This document shows positions 31,370 through 39,353 of a stretch of DNA of 40,404 bases, piece by piece (the stretch's first letter is position 1; each line of letters opens with the position of its first letter). The stretch comes from Nitrospirota bacterium (GTDB lineage: Bacteria > Nitrospirota > Thermodesulfovibrionia > Thermodesulfovibrionales > UBA6898): NCBI GenBank assembly GCA_021814475.1, contig JAKAIE010000022.1, positions 1 through 40,404 of the forward strand, in the 5' to 3' direction. The notes under the pieces are model-generated. The model had not been told where the DNA came from. It did no database searches and saw only the letters and a list, made by a program, of their open reading frames with translations. The position numbers and the translations under genes are program-made.

Positions 31370-31926
31370 GCCGCCCTCAGTTTCTTTGCCGCGGCTTCGA
31401 GGTCCTTGCTCGCGTTTGTCTCGACCCAGAACTCGTCATCCTGTATTACCTTGAGCCCGCATTTCGCCAGGGCTACGCTGTCGAGGGCTTCGGATCTCTC
31501 ATCGGCGAGGATCCGCTCCTTGTCGATCTGGGGCACGTCGCGCACGTATTGCGGAAGCTTCTCCTGAAGAAGGATCAGCGCCGCGTCGAACTTCGAGGCG
31601 ATCTTCTTCACGAGCGCCACCGCCGGCTGGGATACGCGGAAGCCAAAGGACCCGAAGGGGGTCTCCTGTGTCTTCCTCTCCCAGCGTTCTTTGTCGCCAT
31701 CGGCCCAGGCTTCGATCTCCTTGATCAGGAGGGCCTTCTCGGCCTCCAGGCCGGGACGGCCGCCTTTGCGCTGCAGGTCGGCGTGGTGCTGCCGCACGGA
31801 GGCTATTGCGTCCGCCTCGTCGAGATCCCAGGCGGCGAGCTGCCTGTCTATCTCGTTGAGCTTCGACATCGCCGCCTCCGCCTGCGGGCGCGTTGTGATG
31901 GTGTTCTTCGGTTTGAGTCTTGCCAT
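31366..31926 (-). CDS. gam: Gam-like host-nuclease inhibitor
   Basis: A 186-aa protein of the Mu Gam family: an N-terminal helical hairpin (AMSKLNEIDRQLAAWDLDEA), a core strand pair (GSFGFRVSQPAVALV), and the conserved YVRDVPQIDKERIL stretch. Mu Gam is a Ku-like dimer that coats double-stranded ends and blocks RecBCD. It starts in a TAATG overlap with the small membrane gene. Confidence 0.92.
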   Translation of the reverse strand: MARLKPKNTITTRPQAEAAMSKLNEIDRQLAAWDLDEADAIASVRQHHADLQRKGGRPGLEAEKALLIKEIEAWADGDKERWERKTQETPFGSFGFRVSQPAVALVKKIASKFDAALILLQEKLPQYVRDVPQIDKERILADERSEALDSVALAKCGLKVIQDDEFWVETNASKDLEAAAKKLRAA

Positions 31927-32075
31927 TATCTTCCTCCTATGATTTCCCAGCACGCGAACATGAGCAGGGCTGCGGGCCAGCAGCAGAGAGCGAGGGCTAC
32001 GCCCTGAGCTATGCCGATGACCAGTTCTCGTCTGTCTTCGTTTTCCCAGACGGCGGAAATGATATACTGTTTCAT
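31926..32075 (-). CDS. Small membrane protein, 49 aa
   Basis: ATG 32075 (ATGA overlap upstream, GAGGTG ribosome site) to TAA 31926. About 19 polar residues, then a hydrophobic span (IAQGVALALCCWPAALLMFACW) with three cysteines, ending IIGGR. Function unknown. Confidence 0.58.
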   Translation of the reverse strand: MKQYIISAVWENEDRRELVIGIAQGVALALCCWPAALLMFACWEIIGGR

Positions 32076-32350
32076 GCACACCTCCTCATGTGTGTTGTCT
32101 CATGGGCGGCGGATGTTCCTGCATCCCCGCCCAATATCTCCAGCTTGTCGGTCGCCTCGTGAACCCGCTTAATAAGGCACTCTTTCCCGCAGAAGGCGAA
32201 CTCGAAGGCCCCGGTATCGCAATCAGAGCCATACTGCGTCACGGACATTGACACCACCGTTCTGCCGAGCATCAGTATGTTCGCCAGGTAGCCGCCCGGT
32301 TTGACCTCGGCCTTTTTGCACTGGTCGCAGACGATGAGCTCCCGCCTCAT
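32072..32350 (-). CDS. Zinc-ribbon-like phage protein, 92 aa
   Basis: ATG 32350 is favoured over a longer frame by GGAGG just upstream and an ATGA overlap. It has VCDQCKKAEV near the start and FCGKECLIKRVHE later, so two CxxC/CxxxC pairs that could hold one zinc in a treble-clef or ribbon. Function unknown. Confidence 0.62.
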   Translation of the reverse strand: MRRELIVCDQCKKAEVKPGGYLANILMLGRTVVSMSVTQYGSDCDTGAFEFAFCGKECLIKRVHEATDKLEILGGDAGTSAAHETTHMRRCA

Positions 32351-32517
32351 GCCGCCTCCTGACAGCCCCGGCACTGCCAGAGCTTTTTAACCTTCATGTT
32401 CACCTGGCACGTTGACAGCCTCATCAGTTCGCCCGTCGCCGGGCATTTCACTGACATGCCGACACCCACCACCCTAAAATCGCTCTGTCTGGCAGATGGA
32501 CTCTTCTGTTTCTGCAT
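32347..32517 (-). CDS. Small zinc-ribbon phage protein, 56 aa
   Basis: ATG 32517 preceded by AAAGGAGG. Four cysteines as KCPATGELMRLSTC and QCRGCQ form a likely zinc ribbon (C-x11-C...C-x2-C). It is read directly after the MuB gene and overlaps the next zinc-ribbon gene. Function unknown. Confidence 0.62.
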   Translation of the reverse strand: MQKQKSPSARQSDFRVVGVGMSVKCPATGELMRLSTCQVNMKVKKLWQCRGCQEAA

Positions 32518-32529
32518 CTCGATCCTCCT

Positions 32530-33759
32530 TTAGAGCCCCATGATCACTTCAGCAGTGACCAGGGCCTCGCCCATGTCGGCCGCGGCGTTCATGGCGCGGA
32601 TGACGTAGTTATTCACCGTAAGCGGGTAGGCGTTGCTGACCTTCCGGCCCCGCTCGTCCTTGTCCATCAGCCTGTTGCCCAGGGCGGTGATCGCCTCGTC
32701 CGTCATCACGGCCTTCAACTCGACGTTGATCCGCTTGAACTTCAGCTGCAGGTAGTCTTTCATGTTGCCGTTGAGGCCCCGGATCTCTGCCACCTGGCAG
32801 CGCCTGATCACCTCGCGCATGTCGTAGTGATCGGCCTCGTTAAACAGTGCACCGAGTTCCGGCTGGCCGATCAGGATGATGCCGATGCACTTGCGGTACC
32901 CATCCTCGATCTCATAAAACCTTTTCAGCAACTTCAGCACGCGGACCGTCAGGTCGTGAGCCTCTTCGATCATCAGGCAGACATGGCAGCCTGCCTTGCT
33001 GCGCGACTTCAACAGGGCCTCGACCTGCCGGGTCTTCTGTTCGAGCTTGGCCTTCGGCTTTTCGTCGCTGAGGTCCATGATGATCGCATCGCAGAGGCTC
33101 GATGCGCTGATCCTCGTCTTGTCGATCATCCGGGGATAGATCACCCTGGAGTTATCGTCCTTTGCCAGCTCGCTGACCACCTTTTTCCGGATGACGGACT
33201 TGCCGCCGCCGACCTCTCCGATCACCGCGAGAAAGCCGCCATGCTTCGCGGCATCCATCATCGCCTCCGCGATATACCTGTGTTCCTCCGACATGTAGAT
33301 GTCCGCCACGTCCCTGATGTCGTTTGTGAAGGGGCTGCGGAACATCTTGAAATGTCTCAGTGTGTCTCCTCTCAACAATTCACTCACCTCCGATTGATTG
33401 ATTTCTCCGGGGTCTCCCGGCACCATTGCGCTCTGAAAGCTTCCGGACCTGCCGGCCCAGCCCCGCGGCTTGCTCTTGACCTTCGTGCCCTCTGCCGAAT
33501 ATTTCCAGATCGCCTGCAGCGGCAGCCCCCGATCCTTCAGCCATGCCATAGCCTCAGACAGTGTTGATATGTACTCCTCGATCCGGGTTTTGAAACCCGC
33601 TATCTGGGGGATATAACCGCGATTGATACAGACGTTCAGCGTTGCGCGATGTGCGCCGCTGATGCGCGCCAGTTCGGCCTGTATCAGACCGCAGTCCAGG
33701 ATCAGATCCTTCAAGACGATTGACCTGAACTTCTCCCTCAGCGCCGTTATCCTGTTCAT
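32530..33759 (-). CDS. MuB-like target-selection AAA ATPase
   Basis: A 409-aa protein; ATG 33759 chosen for GGAGGTGAG nine bases upstream. An N-terminal helix-turn-helix (LIQAELARISGAHRATLNVCINRG) precedes the AAA core with Walker A GEVGGGKS (181-188), Walker B CLMIEEAH (261-268) and a sensor-type ILIGQPEL (295-302). MuB-type ATPases coat target DNA and deliver it to the transposase, also giving target immunity. It follows the transposase gene as expected. Confidence 0.93.
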   Translation of the reverse strand: MNRITALREKFRSIVLKDLILDCGLIQAELARISGAHRATLNVCINRGYIPQIAGFKTRIEEYISTLSEAMAWLKDRGLPLQAIWKYSAEGTKVKSKPRGWAGRSGSFQSAMVPGDPGEINQSEVSELLRGDTLRHFKMFRSPFTNDIRDVADIYMSEEHRYIAEAMMDAAKHGGFLAVIGEVGGGKSVIRKKVVSELAKDDNSRVIYPRMIDKTRISASSLCDAIIMDLSDEKPKAKLEQKTRQVEALLKSRSKAGCHVCLMIEEAHDLTVRVLKLLKRFYEIEDGYRKCIGIILIGQPELGALFNEADHYDMREVIRRCQVAEIRGLNGNMKDYLQLKFKRINVELKAVMTDEAITALGNRLMDKDERGRKVSNAYPLTVNNYVIRAMNAAADMGEALVTAEVIMGL

Positions 33760-33803
33760 ACGTATTGCCTCACCTCCGATTAAGATCCCCACCTGCTGAA
33801 AGT

Positions 33804-33819
33804 CCCCTCTCGGGAGGGG
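33804..33819. other. Short hairpin between transposase and MuB genes
   Basis: CCCCTC and GAGGGG pair (6 bp) around a 4-base loop in the 72-base gap between the two genes. It may tune the A to B ratio. It is also next to a G-run (33824-33831). Confidence 0.45.
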
Positions 33820-33831
33820 AGCAGGGGGGGG

Positions 33832-35541
33832 TTATACTGCTGCCGCCTGCTGCCCTTCACCCTCTCCGGCAGACCCTCCGGCCTGCCAGACACCTGCCTG
33901 TAGTTGCGCTATCACCTCCTCTGCCTTTGATTTGCTGATGCTGCCGCCGTATTCGGTCCGCAGCTGTTGATTCAGGTCCTTTGTCATTTGCACGCCGTTC
34001 TGCAGGATTCGCTTGAAAAGTTCCGCTATTGGGATCTCCGCATCGGCGATCGACCTGTCCACCTCGATCACGGTGCCGCGCTTCGGCATGAACGAGACGT
34101 TGCCGAGCTGATCGGCCTGCCCGCCCATGACCTGGACTCCGGCAAATGGGATCGACTCCTTTGTCCGGGTCTCGCCATAGGCATAGTTCTCGATCTCCTT
34201 TTGCCCCTGCTGCGTCATCGTCTCGGGCTGGGACTTGAAGGTCTGGCCTATGATTGCGGCGTCTGCCCGGAACCCGCCCTGTATCGCCGGGAGGACCGTT
34301 ATCGGCTGGCAAGCGTAGACCTTCTCGGCATGCAGCACTTCGATTGCGGGCCACTCAAAGGGCTTAAGAATCGCCTGCACCTTTGCGCCCCTATAGAGGC
34401 CCGGGATGTGCTTCACCTCGTACTTCTCACCCCTGAAGCTGATCGAATAGTCGCCGTATACGGTGCATTCCTTCTCGGGGTTCGCGTAGAGATCCTGGAG
34501 GATCTCTACAGAAGGCAGCTCCCGGAGCTGCTCCTGGGTGATCAGCATCCAGCATGTTGTTCTCGGCATGCCGTGGCGGCTGTGCTCCTTCGTTGCGTTA
34601 TGCTTGATCGTCCAGTCTATAGCCCATTCGTTGAGCTGCTCGACCGAGAAGGCCGGATTAAAGCGGAGGCCGGACTCGAACCAGCGCTCCACGATCTGCT
34701 GCGTTGTCTCGACGCTTCCCTGGCGGCGGGGATTGTGAGGCATACCCGGCGGCAGGGAAATTCCGAGGCCTGAAATAAACGATTGCATAGCCTTTGCCTT
34801 TGCGGCCGAGGCGGCGTCCCACAGTATGAGGAATGGCACGCCCCTGAAAGGGTACTGATCGTTTTGCTTGTGAGCCCAGGCCGAGGTGATGAAGTCGTAC
34901 AGTGTGGCCGAGGACTCGCCGTCGGCCAGGTAATACTTCAGATAGAACGCCCCGGAGAAGTGATCGGTGAGGATATACCTGGCGAGGCGGGTCTTGATCT
35001 TCGCCATGTTCTGGGGCTTCTTATCATTGAAGTCGCGCTCGTCGATGAGCGCGGTTTTCCCGTTGCGCAGGTAGTACTGGATGCAGACCGAGGCGTCGAT
35101 CTGATGCACGTGGTTCGGGTGCAGGCTGCGCATCGGCGTGTATGGCGTATCCGCATCGAGCGCCGCCTTGTTCAGCTGCTGTTCGCGGAGGATCTCCTGC
35201 ATCCTGGCGACGCTGATGGACCCCGGTTCGATGATGCCGTTCCGGGGGTCCATCGCGATCTCCAGTGCGCGTTCCACAGGCATGATCACGCCCTTGTTTT
35301 CGCGGGCCGACTCTGACATCAGGCCCGCGACGTAGGTGATCTGCTCTTTGGTGATCCCGCTGGTTCTCTCTCCCTTGTCCGCCCTCGACTTCTTCCCGCT
35401 GGTCCAGCCGTGCTCCTTTGCGATGCGATACAGATGCTGCCGGCTGTGGCCGGTCATGCGCTCGTAGCGCTCAAGGATCTGTGCCCTGCTGCCGTTGTGA
35501 GCAGCCGATAACTCGCGGGTGAAGTCGATCTTCCAGGACAT
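33832..35541 (-). CDS. MuA-like DDE transposase
   Basis: A 569-aa transposase. An N-terminal helix-turn-helix-rich part (QILERYERMTGHSRQHLYRI) is followed by the catalytic core with D149 (HQIDASV), D242 (LWDAASA) and E278 (GSVETTQ): a D-D-35-E spacing. A beta-barrel domain and a Gln/Ala-rich C-terminus follow, the latter probably for MuB contact. It cuts the TG/CA ends and joins them to target DNA for lysogeny and replication. Likely binding sites are at both prophage ends. Confidence 0.96.
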   Translation of the reverse strand: MSWKIDFTRELSAAHNGSRAQILERYERMTGHSRQHLYRIAKEHGWTSGKKSRADKGERTSGITKEQITYVAGLMSESARENKGVIMPVERALEIAMDPRNGIIEPGSISVARMQEILREQQLNKAALDADTPYTPMRSLHPNHVHQIDASVCIQYYLRNGKTALIDERDFNDKKPQNMAKIKTRLARYILTDHFSGAFYLKYYLADGESSATLYDFITSAWAHKQNDQYPFRGVPFLILWDAASAAKAKAMQSFISGLGISLPPGMPHNPRRQGSVETTQQIVERWFESGLRFNPAFSVEQLNEWAIDWTIKHNATKEHSRHGMPRTTCWMLITQEQLRELPSVEILQDLYANPEKECTVYGDYSISFRGEKYEVKHIPGLYRGAKVQAILKPFEWPAIEVLHAEKVYACQPITVLPAIQGGFRADAAIIGQTFKSQPETMTQQGQKEIENYAYGETRTKESIPFAGVQVMGGQADQLGNVSFMPKRGTVIEVDRSIADAEIPIAELFKRILQNGVQMTKDLNQQLRTEYGGSISKSKAEEVIAQLQAGVWQAGGSAGEGEGQQAAAV

Positions 35542-35543
35542 GG

Positions 35544-36452
35544 CTAGTTCGCCGTCCCCGGCCGGTAGACTTCCTCGGGGAACATCGAAGGATCTCCAAA
35601 GGTCTCGAGCGCGGTGTCGTATGCGGCGTTGATCTGCGACCGCAGATATTGAAGATTTGATATCAGGGCCGCCCTCATGCGGGCCGGGGAATCCGGGGTC
35701 AGATCCATCTTCTCCGGGTCCAGGTTCATGAGGTAGAAACCGTCGAACTGTGTCCGGAGGTTCTCCATCTGCTGGAGAAAGGCGTCCTCCTCAGCGGTGA
35801 GGCCCTTTTCGCGAGCAGACTTCTCGAACTTTGCGATCTCTTTTTCCAGCTTCAAGATATGTTTCTTCTCGTCCGCCATGCGGCGTTCATGGGTCTTTTT
35901 CTCGGCCTGCCGCTCCTCTTTTTCCTTTTTGAGCCTGTCTTTCAGGTCCTCGACAAGCGCAGGAGCCTCGGCAAGCGGGATCTCCTGCCCCTCGTAAACA
36001 ATCGTCCCGTCAAGCACCTCGACTCCTAACCGTTCGGAGTCCGGCCCTGTTATGTACTTGATTTTATTGATTTCATACCCAAAGGCTACTCCGAATTTTA
36101 GGAGTGCTTCGTCCTTGACTTCCCCGACTTTGGATATCTCGTAATCAGCTTTTTTGACATCAAATCCGTTGGATTCACAGAAGGCGGTCCACTTTCCCTC
36201 CATTTTGAGGGCTTCCTTCATGCGGCGCAATGCCATGATCTTCGTAAGACGGGCTAGAGCTTCATCCGCGTCTTTCACTTTGATCATTGTTGCACCCTGC
36301 ACCATGTGGGCGGTGTTTTCAATTTCCTGCTTCAGCTTCGCTATCTGATCGCCGTAGATCTTCTCTGCCCTGTCATGGGCAATCTTTTCCATGTTATTGG
36401 CGAATATCATATCCGCGTCCGTTACCTTGTCCGCCTTAGATTTATTTGCCAT
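35544..36452 (-). CDS. Coiled-coil early phage protein, 302 aa
   Basis: ATG 36452 is preferred over ATG 36458 because AGAGG then has normal spacing. N-terminal and central helices (KIYGDQIAKLKQEIENTAHM; a long Lys/Glu coiled coil at about residues 170-230) flank a small mixed domain (FGVAFGYEINKIKYITG). It directly precedes the transposase. Some Mu-like phages have a similar gene there; function unknown. Confidence 0.68.
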   Translation of the reverse strand: MANKSKADKVTDADMIFANNMEKIAHDRAEKIYGDQIAKLKQEIENTAHMVQGATMIKVKDADEALARLTKIMALRRMKEALKMEGKWTAFCESNGFDVKKADYEISKVGEVKDEALLKFGVAFGYEINKIKYITGPDSERLGVEVLDGTIVYEGQEIPLAEAPALVEDLKDRLKKEKEERQAEKKTHERRMADEKKHILKLEKEIAKFEKSAREKGLTAEEDAFLQQMENLRTQFDGFYLMNLDPEKMDLTPDSPARMRAALISNLQYLRSQINAAYDTALETFGDPSMFPEEVYRPGTAN

Positions 36453-36612
36453 GGCCATGCCTCTTTTCTGACGATCTCTTCATCCGCCCGATTACTTTGC
36501 TGAACTCGTGGAGGAGCCTCACGGTCTCCTTCGCGCTTTTTCTCGCCGCGTTTAAAAGGGCATCGGCCTCCTTCACGTATTCCTCAGAATGTTTAATTCT
36601 TGGCTTTCTCAT
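36442..36612 (-). CDS. Small basic helical early protein, 56 aa
   Basis: ATG 36612 to TAA 36442. Lys/Arg/Glu-rich helix (HSEEYVKEADALLNAARKSA, then TVRLLHEFSKVI) with a basic His-rich C-terminus. Its end overlaps the coiled-coil gene start. Function unknown. Confidence 0.5.
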   Translation of the reverse strand: MRKPRIKHSEEYVKEADALLNAARKSAKETVRLLHEFSKVIGRMKRSSEKRHGHGK

Positions 36613-36614
36613 GC

Positions 36615-36914
36615 CTACTCCCCTCCATTAAGCTGATTCAGTGTCTCTACTGCCTTAATCTGCTCCGCCTCGACATTCGCCTTCACCCGCGCATAAATCA
36701 GCGCCAGCCCCAATCCCAGCCGCCAGTGATCATTGATGCCCTGCACGAAGCCCAGCTCCTCCAACGTGACCAGGTGACACATCACCGTGGGGGTCGGGAT
36801 CTTCAGCGCCTCCCCTATCGTCCCCGCCGATACCGGCTCTTTCTGCTGCGCCAGGAGCTTCAGGATTGCGCCGGCGGTCGATACTGCCTTGATGCGTTTA
36901 TAAGTATTTGCCAT
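36615..36914 (-). CDS. IclR-type winged-helix early regulator
   Basis: A 99-aa protein; ATG 36914 has GGAGGG six bases upstream, and the longer upstream frame belongs to the cysteine-rich gene. The winged helix matches the N-terminal IclR type (YKRIKAVSTAGAILKLLAQQ, VSAGTIGEALKIPTPTVMCHL), with no ligand domain. Likely an early-region regulator. Confidence 0.78.
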   Translation of the reverse strand: MANTYKRIKAVSTAGAILKLLAQQKEPVSAGTIGEALKIPTPTVMCHLVTLEELGFVQGINDHWRLGLGLALIYARVKANVEAEQIKAVETLNQLNGGE

Positions 36915-37059
36915 CTTGCACCCTCCAGACCATGAAATTGGTGCACTCATCCTTTGCCCTGTCACCGCCGGTGCATCTTTTTTCGCACCTGGCGTTTTCG
37001 CACGTCTCCGGCGCATCGCAGTACGCGCAGACACACCCCGCATTACAAATCCTTTCCAT
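36898..37059 (-). CDS. Cysteine-rich small protein, 53 aa
   Basis: ATG 37059 overlaps the preceding TAA by one base and has GGAGGTG upstream; it ends in a 17-base overlap with the IclR-type gene. Eight cysteines (C5, C9, C11, C14, C20, C25, C29, C39) suggest two metal sites. Function unknown. Confidence 0.58.
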   Translation of the reverse strand: MERICNAGCVCAYCDAPETCENARCEKRCTGGDRAKDECTNFMVWRVQDGKYL

Positions 37060-37280
37060 TACCACCTCCGTGAAAGTTTGGGCCGAATCCCGGCCTTTTC
37101 GAAATCGTCAACGATATGCCAGACACCCTGCTCGACCATGTCATGCCTGCCGAGCTTCGACGCCCCGAGGATGCCTGTCAGAGTGTTCATGATATGATGG
37201 TTCAGATATTCCTTGGCCCCATTGCTGAGGCCGGCGAGCTCTGCGAGCGCATCTTCCTGGCCCGCGTAATCAGCGCCCAT
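37059..37280 (-). CDS. Small early protein resembling a histidine-kinase H-box helix
   Basis: A 73-aa protein. The stretch AKEYLNHHIMNTLTGILGAS looks like the HisKA dimerisation helix (F/L-x-H-x-I/L-N-x-L-T-x-I-x-G), and VEQGVWHIVDDFEKAGI could be the returning helix. No ATP-binding domain follows. It could be a stand-alone four-helix dimer, or the likeness may be chance. It overlaps both neighbours. Confidence 0.6.
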   Translation of the reverse strand: MGADYAGQEDALAELAGLSNGAKEYLNHHIMNTLTGILGASKLGRHDMVEQGVWHIVDDFEKAGIRPKLSRRW

Positions 37281-37752
37281 GCAACCTCTCCAAATATGCC
37301 CTTATCGCCCGTTCCCGGTTAGCGATATCGGCTTTTTCCTCTTCGATCTTCCCGAGCTCCAGGCGGATGGCATCTTCACCCTCGATGAAATATCCCCCGC
37401 AAAGTTCAGCCATGTACCGGGCGAGGGCTTTACAGCCGGAGGCCTGGCAAAAGGCCCCGATGTAGATATAGGGAAACCGATGATTTTCCTTGCTTTCGGC
37501 GGACCAGCTGTCTAATTGAGCCTTCGTAATTTCCACGCCCAGGATGGAGGACATCTTCGCCGCGACCTCATAACGATCGAGCAGGCAGCGCTTCAGTGCA
37601 TCTGTTATCAGGTGCCTGACAGCTGCGTCGATGCTGGCCTTGCCTGCGGTCTGAGGATGGGCCGCGGCCTCCGCCTGTTTCTGTGAAACCTCCTGGATGA
37701 GATCGAAGATATTGAGCTGGGCCTGGACTATTCTGCGGGATGACTTAGACAT
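37270..37752 (-). CDS. Conserved early phage protein, 160 aa
   Basis: ATG 37752 (MSKSSRRIVQAQLNIFDLIQ) has GGAGG five bases upstream, which decides it over a TTG 15 bases earlier. A helical protein with KRCLLDRYEVAAKMSSILG, then EITKAQLDSWSAES and FPYIYIGAFCQASGC, which reads like a degenerate helix-turn-helix pair. The C-terminus is a charged helix. Similar proteins occur early in transposable phages; function not known. Confidence 0.68.
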   Translation of the reverse strand: MSKSSRRIVQAQLNIFDLIQEVSQKQAEAAAHPQTAGKASIDAAVRHLITDALKRCLLDRYEVAAKMSSILGVEITKAQLDSWSAESKENHRFPYIYIGAFCQASGCKALARYMAELCGGYFIEGEDAIRLELGKIEEEKADIANRERAIRAYLERLHGR

Positions 37753-37791
37753 TGACCCTCCGGACAAAAAAATATATTCTATCCATATGTT

Positions 37792-38004
37792 TTATGCTGC
37801 CCTCCGATGGTTGTTGTTCCCGTTCGGCCAGAGGTCTTCGACCTTCATCCCGAGGGCCTTGGCAATCGCCAGGCGAATCCGGGCGCTCTTCTTCTTCCCG
37901 GAGACGACCAGGGATATCATCGTATTGCTGACCCGCAGCTGGCGTGCAAGCTGGTTATGCTTGATGCCCGCCCGGACAAGCTCTGCCTTGACTTCGTTAT
38001 TCAC
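37792..38004 (-). CDS. Ner-like / XRE-type early DNA-binding protein, 70 aa
   Basis: GTG 38004 is chosen because AGGGAGAT lies seven bases upstream and it overlaps the previous stop by 8 bases; longer starts run into that gene. The helix-turn-helix is NQLARQLRVSNTMISLVVSG, ending with MKVEDLWP, a pattern also seen in Ner proteins. It would turn down early and repressor transcription. Confidence 0.78.
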   Translation of the reverse strand: MNNEVKAELVRAGIKHNQLARQLRVSNTMISLVVSGKKKSARIRLAIAKALGMKVEDLWPNGNNNHRRAA

Positions 38005-38356
38005 CGATCTCCCTGAACATGTCGTCAATGCCAAGGTGCCGCATTTTGCCCTGCCGCACTCTTTCAAAAAAGCGATATATCCCGGAACTACTCACCCACT
38101 TCTTAGGTTCAGAGGGATAGGTATTTTTTATAATCTTCACGATATCAGTTCCGGACTTGCCCTGACGACGGAGGTTGAGCACCATTGTCCTGATCTCAGC
38201 GACATCCAGCCCGTCAAATCGGACAGGGGCTTCTCCATCTTTTCTTACTGTTGGGAAATAATGGACATCACCTCCGAGCTTTTCTGCAAGTTTTACCGTC
38301 GCCTCCGCGCCGATGAGCTTTTCGAGATCGTCGTACAGTTTGTGACCCAGAAACAT
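37997..38356 (-). CDS. Mor-like regulator, first gene of the early operon
   Basis: A 119-aa protein. ATG 38356 is chosen for AAGGAGG upstream; a longer frame would start with a hydrophobic stretch that crosses the promoter. The N-terminus (LEKLIGAEATVKLAEKLGGD, then VHYFPT) matches the Mor dimerisation helices, and the C-terminal half has a helix-turn-helix (GTDIVKIIKNTYPSEPKKWV). It is transcribed directly from the early promoter, divergent from the repressor. The phage thus has two Mor-like proteins. Confidence 0.7.
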   Translation of the reverse strand: MFLGHKLYDDLEKLIGAEATVKLAEKLGGDVHYFPTVRKDGEAPVRFDGLDVAEIRTMVLNLRRQGKSGTDIVKIIKNTYPSEPKKWVSSSGIYRFFERVRQGKMRHLGIDDMFREIGE

Positions 38357-38374
38357 TTTTTTTGGTCCTCCTTC

Positions 38375-38390
38375 GGTAAATTGTTTTACC
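38375..38390. promoter_or_regulatory. Operator-like palindrome in the repressor-early intergenic region
   Basis: GGTAAA-TTGT-TTTACC is a perfect 6-4-6 dyad lying just downstream of the early -10 box, near the expected start of transcription. A good candidate for repressor or Ner-like binding. Confidence 0.6.
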
Positions 38391-38402
38391 TGAACTATGG
38401 AT

Positions 38403-38431
38403 ACATTAGCGAATACCACTACATATGTCAA
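38403..38431 (-). promoter_or_regulatory. Early promoter
   Basis: On the minus strand: -35 TTGACA (38431-38426), 17-base spacer, -10 TAATGT (38408-38403). It would drive the early operon from about 38396. The box overlaps the upstream region of the repressor gene. Confidence 0.75.
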
Positions 38432-38453
38432 GAGAAAAATAGCGCATATCACT

Positions 38454-38936
38454 ATGACTATAGAAAAACCGCATAAACACGCCACTATAGGCAAGCGAAT
38501 TCAGTCGATAAGGTCTGGGAAAGGGCTATCCCAGACCAAGTTTGCAGTGAATATCGGTATTTCTCAAAGGTTCCTATCTGATCTTGAGACGGGAAGGATC
38601 AAGCCTCCGATGCCACTTTTGCTGGCAATCGAATATGTCTATAAATACAGGAAGGAGTGGGTCATGACCGGTGATGAACCAGCACACATGCCACTGGTTG
38701 ATGGCCCGCTACTGTTGAATGCCGATACGAGCGACCGCCAGGCCTTGTTTTGGAGAAAGAAGCTTGAAAGAATATTGCGATCGGGGGATCGAACAAAGAT
38801 TGAGGCCATAAAGGGGATGCTAAAGGCACTTGATCCTGGCGAGAAGCCGCTCGAAGGACTGGGTGGTGGGGAGGATGAGGATGCTGGGCCTCAGGGTAGT
38901 GATCTGCCGTCACTGAAAGGCGCGATACTCCTCTGA
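38454..38936 (+). CDS. XRE-family prophage repressor
   Basis: A 160-aa protein divergent from the early operon. N-terminal helix-turn-helix (IGKRIQSIRSGKGLSQTKFA, VNIGISQRFLSDLETGRIKPP) at about residues 8-60, then a helical C-terminal part (RQALFWRKKLERILRSGDR) likely for oligomers. No peptidase motif is seen, so induction would not be by RecA-type self-cleavage. The start is uncertain: ATG 38454 gives a standard N-terminus, but an upstream ATG at 38397 is in frame and neither has a strong ribosome site. Confidence 0.85.
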   Translation: MTIEKPHKHATIGKRIQSIRSGKGLSQTKFAVNIGISQRFLSDLETGRIKPPMPLLLAIEYVYKYRKEWVMTGDEPAHMPLVDGPLLLNADTSDRQALFWRKKLERILRSGDRTKIEAIKGMLKALDPGEKPLEGLGGGEDEDAGPQGSDLPSLKGAILL

Positions 38937-38939
38937 CTC

Positions 38940-38968
38940 TTGCCCTCATGCGGCATTATTCGTATAAT
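38940..38968 (+). promoter_or_regulatory. Sigma-70-type promoter for the accessory pair
   Basis: TTGCCC (38940-38945), 17-base spacer, TATAAT (38963-38968), then AAAGGAGG and ATG at 39000. The perfect -10 suggests expression in the lysogen, independent of the repressor transcript. Confidence 0.78.
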
Positions 38969-38999
38969 GTTTCATCATTCATAAAGGAGGATCGGGATC

Positions 39000-39353
39000 A
39001 TGGCAGAAAAACTTCCGGAGTGGGTCAAAACATCGATGGATTATGAGAGATGGAAGCGGGGAGAGGGATCTTTGAATATTCAGGCTCCGGCTGGAGCGAC
39101 GCCGAGTATCAAGCAATACGATTACAGCAAGTACATCTGCACTGCCTGCCGGAGTGTAGGTACGCCAAAGAAGGTGACGAAGGGAAGCTTCTGGATTGAG
39201 ATCGTTTTGTGGCTATTCATGATTGTCCCTGGCTTGATCTATAGCATCTGGCGCTTGACTACAAAATACAACGCTTGTCCGATATGTCAAAATCCGACCA
39301 TGATACCCCTTTCATCTCCAATGGGGAAACAGTTATTAGAGCAGTCGTCATGA
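39000..39353 (+). CDS. Zinc-ribbon membrane protein, accessory (moron) gene
   Basis: A 117-aa protein with its own promoter. It has a split zinc ribbon: CTAC (about residue 48) and CPIC (about 94), separated by a membrane helix (WIEIVLWLFMIVPGLIYSIW). The N-terminal ~35 residues are polar. It is coupled to the next gene by ATGA. Base composition is visibly more A/T-rich than the structural genes, suggesting recent acquisition. Likely a lysogenic-conversion or exclusion gene; function inferred. Confidence 0.68.
   Translation: MAEKLPEWVKTSMDYERWKRGEGSLNIQAPAGATPSIKQYDYSKYICTACRSVGTPKKVTKGSFWIEIVLWLFMIVPGLIYSIWRLTTKYNACPICQNPTMIPLSSPMGKQLLEQSS

Noticed and set aside
32827-33567. Long plus-strand frame opposite the MuB gene
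   Set aside because: Antisense shadow of a clear AAA ATPase; composition is typical of reversed coding DNA.
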